The notes below the pieces were generated by a model. It was given only the letters and a program-made list of their open reading frames with translations, made no database searches and was not told the origin of the DNA. A stretch of DNA of 64,000 bases, taken from NCBI GenBank assembly GCA_905221605.1, contig CAJNDS010002552.1, positions 156,001 through 220,000 on the forward strand. Direction: 5' to 3'. The stretch is from Symbiodinium natans. Lineage: Eukaryota; Sar; Dinophyceae; Suessiales; Symbiodiniaceae. A program made the translations under genes and the position numbers. Shown here in pieces: positions 10,991 through 21,510 of the stretch (its first letter is position 1; every line of letters starts with the position of its first letter).

Positions 10991-11838
10991 TCCCGCGCGG
11001 GCCCTGTCCTGCTTTAAGACCTTTCTCGACGTTTTCGTTACTGTATTGTTACATTTTCCATTTTGCATCAGCCAAGTTTTACACGGTTACAGTACTATAT
11101 TTGTGTCTTGTCATATGTATTCGAGTACCCTGTCAGTTCATTATGTTACATGATGTCTTTCGGTATGTTTATGCTTTTTTACTATTATCTTTGAATGCAC
11201 ATTGTAATATATTCGTTTTCATGAGTCGATTGATTAATTGTGAACAATATTTTTCGACAATCAAAAAAGACTCAGTTTGCATATAAAAAGACTGCGGAAA
11301 ACGAGTATTAGATAGCTTTAATCATATTGCGTTGTCATATATTATGTTATTGTATTGTGAGTGCCAATGAGAAAGGAAGGTTCCCCGCCCCCTCCCCCCA
11401 GCGCCCCCAACCCCCCCCCCCCTGCCCGTCCTTGCTTTTTGCATATTTTTCGTGTTTGTAAACTTGTGCAGCTTGCCTTATAAATTAAGAGCTACTCCCG
11501 CCCCAACCTCACCGCTGTTTATGCAGTTTTACCCATGCAAACCTGCTTTTGTAAGGAGCAGCAGCCCATGAAGAGGACTTGCATTGAGAAAATACAGGCT
11601 TTTCTATGAAAATATCATATAGAGAAAATCGAAGCTTTTCAATTAAGGTAAAGTATAGAGGGACTCGAGGGTTTTCCGATTAAACCATGTAGTGAATTTG
11701 CACGTGGGATCAGAGCCTCGCTCTCAATCAAAAAACGAAAACTCCCAATTCTCGAGAGGGCTTAAAGGGCCAACCTAGGTTGGTGCGGGTCGCGCAGCAG
11801 CTGCGTTTCTGCGAGCCTGTGATGGCCAACGCCTAAGT
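10991..11838. other. AT-rich island followed by unique sequence, no firm gene
   Basis: Positions 11060-11350 are markedly AT-richer than the neighbours and hold a 61-codon frame (11101-11286, GTG-initiated) with no recognisable motif. A poly-C stretch lies at about 11389-11422. Near 11772 there is a perfect 14-bp palindrome, CCAACCTAGGTTGG. I see nothing else that can be supported. Confidence 0.45.
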
Positions 11839-12819
11839 GTGAAGGATGTAGAGGCTCAGGACGCGATATCCTCGTTGAGCTTGTGGGATGACTGGAGGCT
11901 CGAGACCGTTCACCTACCAGAGAGCTTGCGGGCCATGAGTTTGGAGCATGTGGCCTTGCCCGGCAGCTTGCAGACCTTGAGCTTCGGACCCTGGTTCAAT
12001 CAGAGCTTGGAGAACGTGGTCTTGCCTGGCAACTTACAGTCCTTGAAATTTGGATACTCTTTCGATCAGAGCTTGGAGAATGTGGCCTTGCCTGGCAGCT
12101 TGCAGTCCTTGAGCTTCGGGGTCGGAAGCAAGTTCAATCAGAGCTTGGAGAATGTGGCTTTTCCTGGCAACTTGCAGTCCTTGAGCTTCGGATACTGGTT
12201 CAATCAGAGCTTGGAGAATGTGTCCTTGCCTGGCAGGTTGCGGTCCTTGAGCTTCGGGGACAGATTCAATCAGAGCTTGCAGAATGTGGCCTTGCCTGAC
12301 AGCTTGCAGTCCTTGAGCTTCGGAACCGATTTCAATCAGAGCTTGGAGAATATGGCCTTGCCTGGCAGCTTGCAGTCCTTGAGCTTCGGAAGCAAGTTCA
12401 ATCAGAGCTTGGAGAATGTGACCTGGCCTGGCAACTTGCAGTCCTTGAGCTTCGGAGGCAGATTCAATCAGAGCTTGGAGAACGTGGTCTTGCCTGGCAA
12501 CTTGCAGTCCTTGAGCTTCGGAAGCGATTTCAATCAGAGCTTGGAGAATGTGGCCTTGCCTGGCAGCTTGCAGTCCTTGAGCTTCGGAAGCGATTTCAAT
12601 CAGAGCTTGGAGAATGTGACCGGGCCTGGCAACTTGCAGCCCTTGAGCTTCGGAGGCAGATTCAATCAGAGCTTGGAGAATGTGACCTTGCCTGGCAGCT
12701 TGCAGTCCTTGAGCTTCGGAAGCGATTTCAACCAGAGTTTGGAATCGTTCGTCTTGCCGAGCGGTCTGGTGTGTTTTCGAGGTTTTGCCGTACGTGTTGC
12801 TGTTCACACGTGCGGTTGA
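11839..12819 (+). CDS. FNIP-repeat (leucine-rich-like) protein, partial
   Basis: The frame encodes about thirteen tandem repeats of 22 residues (66 bp) with the consensus 'FNQSLENVxLPGxLQSLSFGxx'. The FNQ-x-L, LP-x-L and L-x-FG positions match FNIP repeats, known from Dictyostelium and very common in dinoflagellate gene sets. Such repeats form a curved solenoid thought to bind other proteins; the partner here is unknown. The frame opens at GTG (11839) and the first in-frame ATG is at 11935, already inside the repeats, so an upstream exon or N-terminal truncation is likely. The first repeats are the most diverged and the middle ones nearly identical at DNA level, which indicates recent expansion or gene conversion. 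The C-terminus ('GLVCFRGFAVRVAVHTCG') is short and unremarkable. An antisense frame of 278 codons is a shadow of the repeat. Confidence 0.72.
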   Translation: MKDVEAQDAISSLSLWDDWRLETVHLPESLRAMSLEHVALPGSLQTLSFGPWFNQSLENVVLPGNLQSLKFGYSFDQSLENVALPGSLQSLSFGVGSKFNQSLENVAFPGNLQSLSFGYWFNQSLENVSLPGRLRSLSFGDRFNQSLQNVALPDSLQSLSFGTDFNQSLENMALPGSLQSLSFGSKFNQSLENVTWPGNLQSLSFGGRFNQSLENVVLPGNLQSLSFGSDFNQSLENVALPGSLQSLSFGSDFNQSLENVTGPGNLQPLSFGGRFNQSLENVTLPGSLQSLSFGSDFNQSLESFVLPSGLVCFRGFAVRVAVHTCG

Positions 12820-14736
12820 AAGGGCAGCGAGCTTTGAAGTCGAAAGCCACTTGTCCAAGCGGCTTTCCAAGCCCTAAACCCAAACCCTTCGCGACTAGGT
12901 CGCGCTCGCGGCCAAGACTTTTCGGGTTTGGGGCACAGGGTTCAGGGTATAGGGGATTCGGGTCGTCGGGTCAGGGCTTACCGATGGGTCACGCCAAGCC
13001 AGCGACCCTGCGGTCCGGCCCGAAATCGAAAAGAAATGAGGCTTCCAGGGTGCAGGATGGTGTTGAGGTTCTCTTCTGCCACCCTCAACCCTAAACCCGG
13101 AACCCTTAGCCCGAAACCCCAAACTCTAAACCCTTAATCCTTAACCCCAAACTCGAAGCAAGGCGCAAGCATCTCATGTCCTGTTGGCCGTACACCCGAA
13201 GCCCTGACGACTCGATCTCTGCCAACGAAAACTTGGCCCCTTCCTTCGATCCCTGAGCATCCTCAACCCCGGTTTAGGGTTTAGGGTTTAGGGTTTAGGG
13301 TTTAGGGTTTAGGGTTTAGGGTTTAGGGTTTAGGGTTTAGGGTCTAGAGTTGGAAGAATATTCCCTGCACTAGTTGAGGTTCCCGATGTTGACCGTTGCT
13401 TCAACCCGAGCTTTGAAGTCTCTGGGAAGACACTCCCAAACTAGTGTCGGTTTAGGGTGTAGGGTCTCCATCTATAAAAGGCCTACACCTTGAACCCAAA
13501 ATGCTGAACTCAGAGCCCAGGCAAGATGCACGTGGCACCAGCGGCAAGAAGATCAAGCTCGCAGCAAACTGCTTCAGGCGGCTGAACCCAAGATTTGAGG
13601 TTCCCGATGATGACATCTTTGAGCAACAACCTAATCGGACCTAATCGACATAGGTTTGCGGGTCTTGCCCCAGGCGCCCCAATATAAAGACTTACTTTAG
13701 GTTCTGAAGTCTACCAAACTCCTGCCTTGCTCGAGCCGCAGGGTTAAGGCAGAGGTGTGGGTTAAGGTAGAGGTGTGGGGTTTAGGGTTTCGGCTTTAGT
13801 TAGAGTTCAGAGTTCAGGGTTTAGGGTTTGGGGCTTAGGGCTAAGGGTGCATGTGCAGAAGGTGTTGCGGAGGATAGTTCCTGCATCAAGCGTTTCATAC
13901 TTGATGGTCTTGGTCTAGGATTTAAGGTAGGGAGTAGGGTCTAAGTGCTTGTGGCCTATGTCTTAGGGTTGGGTGGTTGGGGTTGAAGTCTTGCGCGTTT
14001 GAAAGCGCTCTTTCGAATCTTCTGATTGGTTTTTGGGGTCAGCTCCACTTCGCACCTTTTCGGGGTGCTCCCGGCGCCCGAATGAACTTGTTGATCCTCA
14101 ACCCGAAGCCCTGGAGCTCGGAACCCCAAACCCTGAACTTCGCAAGCCGAAGCTCTCCGAACCCTAATCCCCTCAAGACCCCCAAGACCCTACGACCCCA
14201 GAGACCCCCAGACCCTAAGACCCTCAGCCTCTCAAGACCCTCAAGACCCTAAGACCCTAAACCCTAAACCCTCGTCCCTCCCAAGCCAACGCTCTCCAAG
14301 CACCAGCCCTGGTGCCCGAAAAAAGTCCCTAAACCCTAAACCCTAAACCCTAAACCCTAAACCCTAAACCCTAAACCCTAAACCCTAAACCCTAAACCCT
14401 AAACCCTAAACCCTAAACCGCAGGGTAACTTGGAAGCCGCAGAGCGTCATCCACCACTACATCTACGAGCTGCCGTGGCGCCCAGAGGGGGTTGAGGTTG
14501 TAGAGAGTTTTAGAGAGTTTAGGGAGGTTAGAGAGTTTAGAGGTTTTAGAGAGTTTTGAGGTTTAGAGGTTGTAGAGGGTTTAGAGGTTTTAGAGGGTTT
14601 TGGGGGTTTGGAGCGCTCAGAGCGTTTAGGGTGTTTAGAAGGGCCTGATGGTTGGTTCCAGTGTTGTTGGGTCTTTGGGTTTTCGTAGTGCCCTTATACG
14701 CAGCTTTTGCGGTTTTAGTGTTGATTATCGTTATAG
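12820..14736. repeat. Telomere-like DNA in both orientations, no gene seen
   Basis: Unique segments alternate with CCCTAAA or TTTAGGG blocks. The clearest are a TTTAGGG run at 13272-13342 and a CCCTAAA run at about 14328-14418. Between them are degenerate forms (CTCAAGACCC, TTTAGAGGTTTTAGAG). Frames longer than 60 codons here are short, lack domains, and often run through the repeat words. Confidence 0.7.
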
Positions 14737-15021
14737 GGCTTCAAGTGGAACGAGATCCCGGAGGACAAGAGGATGCAGTTCCGCGAAGCTGAGAAGAAAC
14801 AATGGCTGGAGCATCTAGAATACGACGCTCTCGAACCACTCACGAAGGAGCAGACGGAAGCCGTACTGGACCGGATCGACCACAGCAGGGTGTTGAGGTG
14901 CAGATGGGCTTACAAAGACAAGAATTGGGCGAAAAGGATTCAAGAAACCGAAGACGGCGAGGGCCCACCTTGTCGAGAGCCGGGCTCACCTGCATCCTAC
15001 AGAAGACGGCTAGCAAGCTGA
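14737..15021 (+). pseudogene. Fragment of a Copia polyprotein (start of the reverse transcriptase)
   Basis: Read from 14737, just after a stop, the frame gives 'GFKWNEIPEDKRMQFREAE' and then 'WLEHLEYDALEPLTKEQ' and 'VLRCRWAYKDKNWAKR'. The pattern (W-E-I followed by 'FxxAExxxW', then 'R(V/I)LxxRWxxxDKN') is the entry to Copia-type reverse transcriptase (RVT_2) as seen in dinoflagellate elements. It stops at 15021, well before any catalytic YVDD. No LTR, integrase or RNase H is visible nearby, so this is a small broken remnant unrelated in position to the intact element at 22.8 kb. Confidence 0.6.
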
Positions 15022-17699
15022 CAGCAGAGGACGAATGGGGACTGGCTGCTGGAGATTTCTGCGAAGTTGTCCACTTCTAAGTGAGCTCATGGTGGGCACA
15101 CCATCTCCATGGCTGATCAGTCAGGTCAACATAAGGCTCCTGAAAGTTGAGGGTTCTAGGGCTGGGGGAAAATTTAGGCTGTTCAGGGTTTAGGGTTTAG
15201 GGTCTCTAAGATGGAACCTTAAACCCTGAGATCCTTAAAGGGAATCAGGGTACTACTTGGCTTCCTCGCTCTTATCACATCCCGTGCATGGTTTTAAAAT
15301 CTGTGCTTTCATGGTGTGTTAGATGTAGTGTTTAAACCCTAAACCCTGGACCCTGAACCATAAACCCTAACCCCTAACCCCTAAACCCTAAACCCTCGGG
15401 TTTCGGGTGTAGGGTATTCAGGTCGAGGGCTGAGGGTCTTAGGCTTGAGGTGTTAGGGCTTCATTGTCCTTTGTAGGCTGGAGGCGGTTTACGGGGTTTA
15501 GGGTTTAGGGTTTAGGGTTTAGGGTTTAGATTTTAGGGCTTAGGCCCCTTAGTTCCCCAAAAATGCCCGAAGCTCGCGACCTGACAGGCTCGATCGCAAG
15601 ATCACATGCTGTTTAGGGTTTAGGGTTTAGGGTTTAGGGTTTAGGGTTTAGGGTTTAGGGTTTAGGGTTTAGGGCCCACAGCTACGACGTGCTTTGCTAG
15701 CGTGGCCGACTGTCCCTAGAGCTACAGCAGAGAGATGGCTTCGTCGATGTGACTGTCATGGAAGGCCTGAGCTGGGACGCGATTGCTGCTGTGGTCTCAG
15801 CCCTAAAGCCCCTAAAACCCCTAGAACCCCTAACACCCCTAAAACCCCGAAACCCTAAAACCCTAAAACCCGAAAACCCTAAAACCCTAAAACCCTAAAA
15901 CCCTAAAACCCTAAAACCCTAAAACCCTAAAACCCTAAAACCCTAAAACCCTAAACCGCAAGGGAGGTCCCAGAGATCCTTCCGCTCGCAGTCGGGCAAC
16001 CCGAGGCCTGTTCCCGCTGGAGACAGACCAAGCTGGGGGTTTAGGGTTTAGGGTTTAGGGTTTAGGGTTTAGGGTTTAGGGTTTAGGGTTTAGGGTTTAC
16101 GGTTTACGGTTTAGGGTTTAGGGTTTAGGGCTTAGAGTTTAGGGTTCAGGGTTCAGGGTTTAGGGTTTAGGGTTTAGGGTGGGGACCCCTAAAATAGACT
16201 CCAAATAGTAGGATTTCCCCCTGAATAAGGTTAACCCCCCAATTGTTGACGGCATACTGGCATCAGACATCAACGCCCTCAACCCGAAGTCCCCAAAGCC
16301 CCAGGCTCCAGTTTCGATTCCGGCGAAGACGTGGAGATTGCCTAGCATTAGCAGCCATATCCTAAACCCTAAACCCTAAACCCTAAACCCCAAACCCCAA
16401 GCCCCAAGCCCTAAGCCCTAAGCCCTAAGCCCTAAGCCCGAAACTCTGCCTCCTACTCCAAGAAAGACCCTCCTTTGCCCACCTCAATCTTTTTGCTCCG
16501 AGGTCGGTGCTGGAGATCTCTCCAGACAAGGCCGGGTTCGTGCGGAGGGCCTGCACCCTTAAAACCCTGGGTTTAGGGTTTAGGGTGTAGGGTGTAGGGT
16601 GTAGGGGTTTAGGGTTTAGGGTTTACGGTTTACGGTTTACGGTTTAGGGTTCAGGGTTTAGGGTTTTGGGATTTCGGGTTTAGGGTCTAGGGTTTGGGGC
16701 TTAGGGTTAGGGTTTAGGGTTTAGGGCTTAAAGCATTAAATCCTGGTTTAGGGTGTGCGTTTTCAGGGTGTAGGGGTAGGGTTTTGGGGCTTCAAAGCTT
16801 GCGGGGCTGGGTCTGGGATGAAGTATAGGAGGGCTCTCACAGTTTTAAGTTTTAGGCTTTGGTGGCTTGGGGTTTAAGATTCAGGGCACGGGGTTGTTGA
16901 TGGTGATGATGTTTTAGACTTCCCGCCTAGCCCCTAATCCCCAAACCCTTAACAACTAAACCCTGATCACATGGGCACTATTCGAATCCCCTCAACAACC
17001 CTAAGTAAATCCTAAACACCCAGAGCCCAGAACCCTACTTTGGGCTTAGGGCCTAGGGTTTAGGATTGCCCTGAACCCGAAAACTCTGATGACCAAAACC
17101 TGAACCCTCCAAAGACCAATCCTGCACGCTGGACCATTAACCCTTGACTCCAGAAACCCGAACCCTAAACCCCAAAACCCCACTCCTAAACCCTCAGCCC
17201 TAAAACCTTCACACCTCAACCCTAAATCACAAGCCCCACAAGCTACCGTCAACTGGACTTGAGAAGGAGCGGAAGGTGCTCGAGAAGGTGGGTCTACAGT
17301 GTTTAGGGTGTGGGGTTTCGGGCTTGGTGTAGACATTGAACTGTATTCCCTAAATCCTAAACCTTATATACGCCCTCAACCCTAAACCCTAAACCCTAAA
17401 CCCATAAACCGTCGAAGGCCGACAGAGGTTCAACTTGCCAGTTCTTAGTTGGGAATTAGGGAAATAGGCACCTTGTGTGCCCATCTTGAAACCCTTTAAG
17501 GAAGACTGTGAGGTACCTAATTCCTTCCCCTGAGAATATTTTTACGGCTAAAGTCGTGTTCACAAACACAGGTAGTCTAGACGACGGGGGAACCCCATAT
17601 GCCATAATATAACTACAGGAGGAGTACTTCAAATGAGGGGGGTAGCGGGGGTTTAATATTGGGGGGAAGGGATGCATTCCTTGTACCTGATTTCGTAGG
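15022..17699. repeat. Interstitial telomere-like repeat field with octamer variant
   Basis: No gene is supported. TTTAGGG runs occur at about 15493-15540, 15612-15674 and 16037-16180. CCCTAAA grading into CCCTAAG occurs at about 16361-16440. At 15847-15955 the unit is the octamer CCCTAAAA, repeated about thirteen times. Short unique segments of 50-300 bp separate the blocks. Near 17450-17530 GGGAATTAGG and CCTAATTCC form a weak inverted repeat. Confidence 0.75.
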
Positions 17700-18420
17700 A
17701 ACAACAAAACAACTTGGGTGCTGGCGGGGTAACCTTTAACCTTTTTTAACCTTTTGGGTACTGTGCACCCCTTGAATGGTTAACAGGTACTCAATGGTCG
17801 CTAGGTGTGCCAGGTGCAGGCTCATGTGCCAAGCTCGGCCGAAAAGGCAGGGAAACTCTGACAGCCTGCGGGCCCTGGAAGCAGCTCATAAGAAGTGCGG
17901 CGCATGGCTGGACTAGAATTGGCAGAACCTCCACAAGCTGCGTCAACTTTCTGCCGATAGTTGGCGAAGATGCAAAGCACGGGCGCGACCATCGCTGCCA
18001 CAGGAGCCCGCAAGTACGCCCACATGTCAGAGGACATGGCGGGATAGTCCCCAACTGAGGACATGGCCCACGAGGAGGCCATCGCCGCAGAATCTGTCCG
18101 CCGCCTTGGGCGAGCCGTGGGAGCGCTCGACGCGGCGGCAGGGGCAGGATGGGAAGCTTTCCTCCTGCTACCATGAAGTGCAGTCCACGCCATGAAGGGC
18201 CGAGAGGTGCCACGTCAAGAAAGCACACCTCTGGCTTTCCCTGGGTAGGGTTGGCCTCTTGCCTGACTTTTCTGGGTAGGCTCTTGGGAGATTGCATGTT
18301 CTCCCGAATTGGGTTTAACAGGAGCACATTCAGGAATATGTTTCAGAGGGTTTTCAGGGCCATCCTAGCTTTTCGTTGGCATTTATCACATCAGCCCTGA
18401 ACCCTGCACGCCCGGAACTA
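17700..18420 (-). other. Low-repeat segment with possible degraded coding sequence
   Basis: This is one of the few repeat-poor stretches in the area. The minus strand holds overlapping frames (17791-18327 and 17822-18193). The second encodes an Ala/Ser/Arg-rich start and then 'MSSDMWAYLRAPVAAMV', which could be one hydrophobic helix. I recognise no family, and the frames overlap in a way that suggests decay or chance. Start and splice sites cannot be defended. Confidence 0.2.
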
Positions 18421-19432
18421 GCCTTCGTTAACTGCTGTCTTGCCTGGTACTTAGGGACACTTGGGATATTTGTCAGTGTTTTTTTTTCACGTTTTGGGTG
18501 CTACCATTCCTACGAACAGCTAAAAGTATAATTTTTGGGTACTATCGTTCCTAAGAAACAGCTAAAAATGTTGCTAGGGTTCCAAGGTCAGTAAAGGATA
18601 GTTCAGCACCAAAGTTCAACTTACACCTTTGGATCGATCTGGTATTGCGTCCCAGGCAATGCCCTAGAATAAGTTTTTGCCAGCTTTTGTTCTTTTTGGT
18701 GGCCTTGAAACCCTATACCTTAAACCTTAAACCCTACACCCTGGACCCTGAACCCTAAACCCTAACGAACCCACCCTAAACCCCAAGCCCAAACCCCAAG
18801 CCCGGGTTCCTCTTTTGGGGTTGAGGGCTCACCAGTTTTGAGGGGGCTTCGGCTTCACAACCCAAAAACCTACAAGAATTAGGGTCTTGGGGTTGAGGAT
18901 TCAGGGGGAAGGTTTACGGTTTGGGTCCAGGGACCCGAGCAGCCTCAACCCTGAGCCTTACTAGCCCGAATCCTTTCCGTTGCCGTCAGGGGGCTTGAAA
19001 CACGGTTGGGAGGTTGCACTGTTCCCCTAAACCCTTAGCCCTAAACCCTCAACCCTCAACCCGAAACCCGAAACCCTAAACCCTAAACCCTAAACCCGAA
19101 ACCCTAAACCCTAAGGGCCTCAAGCCATATCAAGCCGAAAGCCGCTAGCCCCAAGATTCCCCAAGGCCCTAAACCCTGCATGTAAACCCGAAACCGTAAT
19201 GCCCCCTCATCTACTAAGGCTCTGAAACTCCAAGACCCAAAGCCCGAACCCCGGATTAGGGTTTAGGGTTGAGGATCCAGGGTTCAGGGTTCAGGGTTTA
19301 GGGTTTAGGGTTTAGGGTGTTTTAGGGTCATAAGCCAGGCCTGGGAGACCTTTAAGCAGAAGTTCGGGAACTTCGTCGTGCGCTGTCCGTGGCTCAGAAC
19401 TTGCAGGTCTTTGGGGAGTTCAGGGTTAGGGA
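18421..19432. other. Unique DNA with a local direct repeat and degenerate CCCTAAA
   Basis: Two diverged copies of a roughly 40-bp unit (TTTTGGGT, CTAC or CTAT, CGTTCCTA or CATTCCTA, GAA(A)CAGCTAAAA) lie near 18493 and 18534. From 18710 onward degenerate CCCTAAA and TTTAGGG words dominate. No gene seen. Confidence 0.5.
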
Positions 19433-19527
19433 CCCTAAACCCTAAACCCTAAACCCTAAACCCTAAACCCTAAACCCTAAACCCTAAACCCTAAACCCTA
19501 AACCCTAAACCCTAAACCCTAAACCTC
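19433..19527. repeat. CCCTAAA array, left end of satellite module A
   Basis: About thirteen uninterrupted heptamers of the plant/dinoflagellate-type telomere repeat. They join directly to an AT-rich linker (about 19528-19556, CTCTTTCATATATAATTT) that is repeated at the equivalent point of module B near 47430. Confidence 0.9.
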
Positions 19528-19555
19528 TCTTTCATATATAATTTAAATGTTAAGG

Positions 19556-20232
19556 AGTTACTGGGCAAGGTCATTTTTTTACCGGGCAAGGTCATTTTTT
19601 GACTGGGCAAGGTCATTTTTTTACTGGGCAAGGTCGTTTTGTCCAAAAAAGCGACCTTGCCCAGTAAAAAAATGACCTTGCCCAGTAAAAAAATGACCTT
19701 GCCCAGTAAAAATGTTACTGGGCAAGGTCATCTTTTTACTGGGCAAGGTCATCTTTTTACTGGGCAAGGTCATTTTTTTACTGGGCAAGGTCATTTTTTT
19801 ACTGGGCAAGGTCATGTTTTTACTGGGCAAGGTCATTTTTTTACTGGGCAAGGTCATTACTGGGCAAGGTCCTTTTTTTATTGGGCAAGGTCATTTTTTT
19901 ACTGGGCAAGGTCATTTTTTTACTGGGCAAGGTCATTTTTTTACTGGGCAAGGTCATTTTTTTACTGGGCAAGGTCATTTTTTTACTGGGCAAGGTCCTC
20001 TATTTATTGGGCAAGGTCATTTTTTACTGGGCAAGGTCATTTTTTTTCCTGGGCAAGGTCATTTTTTTACTGGGCAAGGTCATTTTTTTACTGGGCAAGG
20101 TTATTTTTTACTGGGCAAGGTCATTTTTTTACTGGGCAAGGTCTATGTTTTACTGGGCAAGGTCCTCTATTTATTGGGCAAGGTCATGTTTTACTGGGCA
20201 AGGTCGTTTTTTACTGGGCAAGGTCGTTCCAT
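19556..20232. repeat. 21-bp satellite (ACTGGGCAAGGTCA plus T run) with built-in foldback, module A
   Basis: About thirty units of ACTGGGCAAGGTCA followed by a run of T make the array. Four direct units are followed near 19640 by three units in the opposite orientation, and then by direct units again, so a long hairpin can form around GTTTTGTCCAAAAAAGC. The flanking sequence at the right end leads to GAGATGCTGAACCCTAAA near 20320. Frames through the array ('FTGQGHF', 'LLGKVI', 'MTLPSKK') exist in all three phases because the unit length is divisible by three. They are not annotated as genes. Confidence 0.9.
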
Positions 20233-20331
20233 AAGTGAAATATTTTCATAATGTTGTGGGATTCTTCGGGCGGGTGGGTATTTTTCTGGAGTAATTTCTT
20301 GACAAGTGAATGCTTGGACCTGAGATGCTGA

Positions 20332-20513
20332 ACCCTAAACCCTAAACCCTAAACCCTAAACCCTAAACCCTGAACCCTAAACCCTAAACCCTAAACCCTA
20401 AACCCTAAACCCTAAACCCTAAACCCTAAACCCTAAACCCTAAACCCTAAACCCTAAACCCTAAACCCTAAACCCTAAACCCTAAACCCTAAACCCTAAA
20501 CCCTAAACCCTCT
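20332..20513. repeat. CCCTAAA array, right end of satellite module A
   Basis: About 26 heptamers with one CCCTGAA variant. The array is followed by CTCTCTACCTATGTATATTT, which resembles the AT-rich linker after the array at 19433. Confidence 0.9.
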
Positions 20514-20565
20514 CTACCTATGTATATTTAAACCTTAATGGGGTCGTACTCCCGGTTTGGTCGTT

Positions 20566-20845
20566 TAGGATTTAGGATTTAGGATTTAGGATTTAGGATT
20601 TAGGATTTAGGATTTAGGATTTAGGATTTTAGGATTTAGGATTTAGGATTTAGGATTTAGGATTTAGGATTTAGGATTTAGATTTAGGATTTAGGATTTA
20701 GGATTTAGGATTTAGGATTTAGGATTTAGGATTTAGGATTTTAGGATTTAGGATTTAGGATTTAGGATTTAGGATTTAGGATTTAGGATTTAGGATTTAG
20801 GATTTAGGATTTAGGATTTAGGATTTAGGATTTAGGATTTAGGGT
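20566..20845. repeat. Homogenised variant array TTTAGGA
   Basis: About 40 units of TTTAGGA, a single-base variant of the telomere heptamer, with almost no TTTAGGG units mixed in. Length variants (TTTTAGGA near 20627 and 20739, TTAGATTT near 20688) punctuate it. The two T-insertions are 112 bp apart, which is 16 heptamers. Confidence 0.9.
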
Positions 20846-20862
20846 TCAGGGGCCTCTCTGGG

Positions 20863-21510
20863 GAGGCCCGGCTTCGTAATTTAGTATTCGGGCGAGGCCC
20901 GGCTTCGTAATTTAGTATTCCGGGGAGGCCCGGCTTCGTAATTCAGTATTCCGGCCCGGCTTCGTAATTTAGTATTCTGGGGAAGCCCGGCTTCGTAATT
21001 CAGTATTCCGGGGAGGCCCGGCTTCGTAATTTAGTATTCCGGGGAGGCCCGGCTTCGTAATTTAGTATTTCGGGGAGGCCCGGCTTCGTAATTTAGTATT
21101 CCGGGGAGGCCCGGCTTCGTAGTTTAGTATTCCGGGGAGGCCCGGCTTCGTAATTTAGTATTCCGAGGCCCGGCTTCGTAATTTAGTATTCCGGGGAAGC
21201 CCGGCTTCGTAATTTAGTATTCCGGGGAGGCCCGGCTTCGTTTTTTTAGTATTCCGGGGAGGCCCGGCTTCGTAATTTAGTATTCCGGGGAGGCCCGGCT
21301 TCGTAATTTAGTATTCCGGGGAGGCCCGGCTTCGTAGTTTAGTATTCCGGGGAGGCCCGGCTTCGTAATTTAGTATTCCGGGGAGGCCCGGCTTCGTAAT
21401 TTAGTATTCCGGGGAGGCCCGGCTTCGTAATTTAGTATTCCGGGGAGGCCCGGCTTCGTAATTTAGTATTCCGGGGAGGCCCGGCTTCGTAATTTAGTAT
21501 TCCGGGGAGG
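20863..21510. repeat. 31-bp tandem repeat
   Basis: About twenty head-to-tail copies of a unit containing GGCCCGGCTTCGTAATTTAG followed by TATTCCGGGGA. Most copies differ by only one or two bases, and a few are shortened. There are no unique spacers, so it is not a CRISPR-like array. Confidence 0.92.

Noticed and set aside
11060-11350. Organelle-derived insert (AT-rich island)
   Set aside because: Base composition fits, but I recognise no mitochondrial or plastid gene fragment, so I do not claim it.
12034-12870. 278-codon antisense frame opposite the FNIP ORF
   Set aside because: It mirrors the 66-bp sense repeat, and the sense strand matches a known repeat family.
19621-20251. Several long open frames through the 21-bp satellite (repeating FTGQGHF, LLGKVIF, MTLPSKK)
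   Set aside because: The unit length is a multiple of three, so all phases stay open together. The frames contain only the repeat and appear on both strands.
20863-21510. Possible CRISPR array
   Set aside because: The repeats are directly adjacent with no unique spacers, and the setting is eukaryotic.
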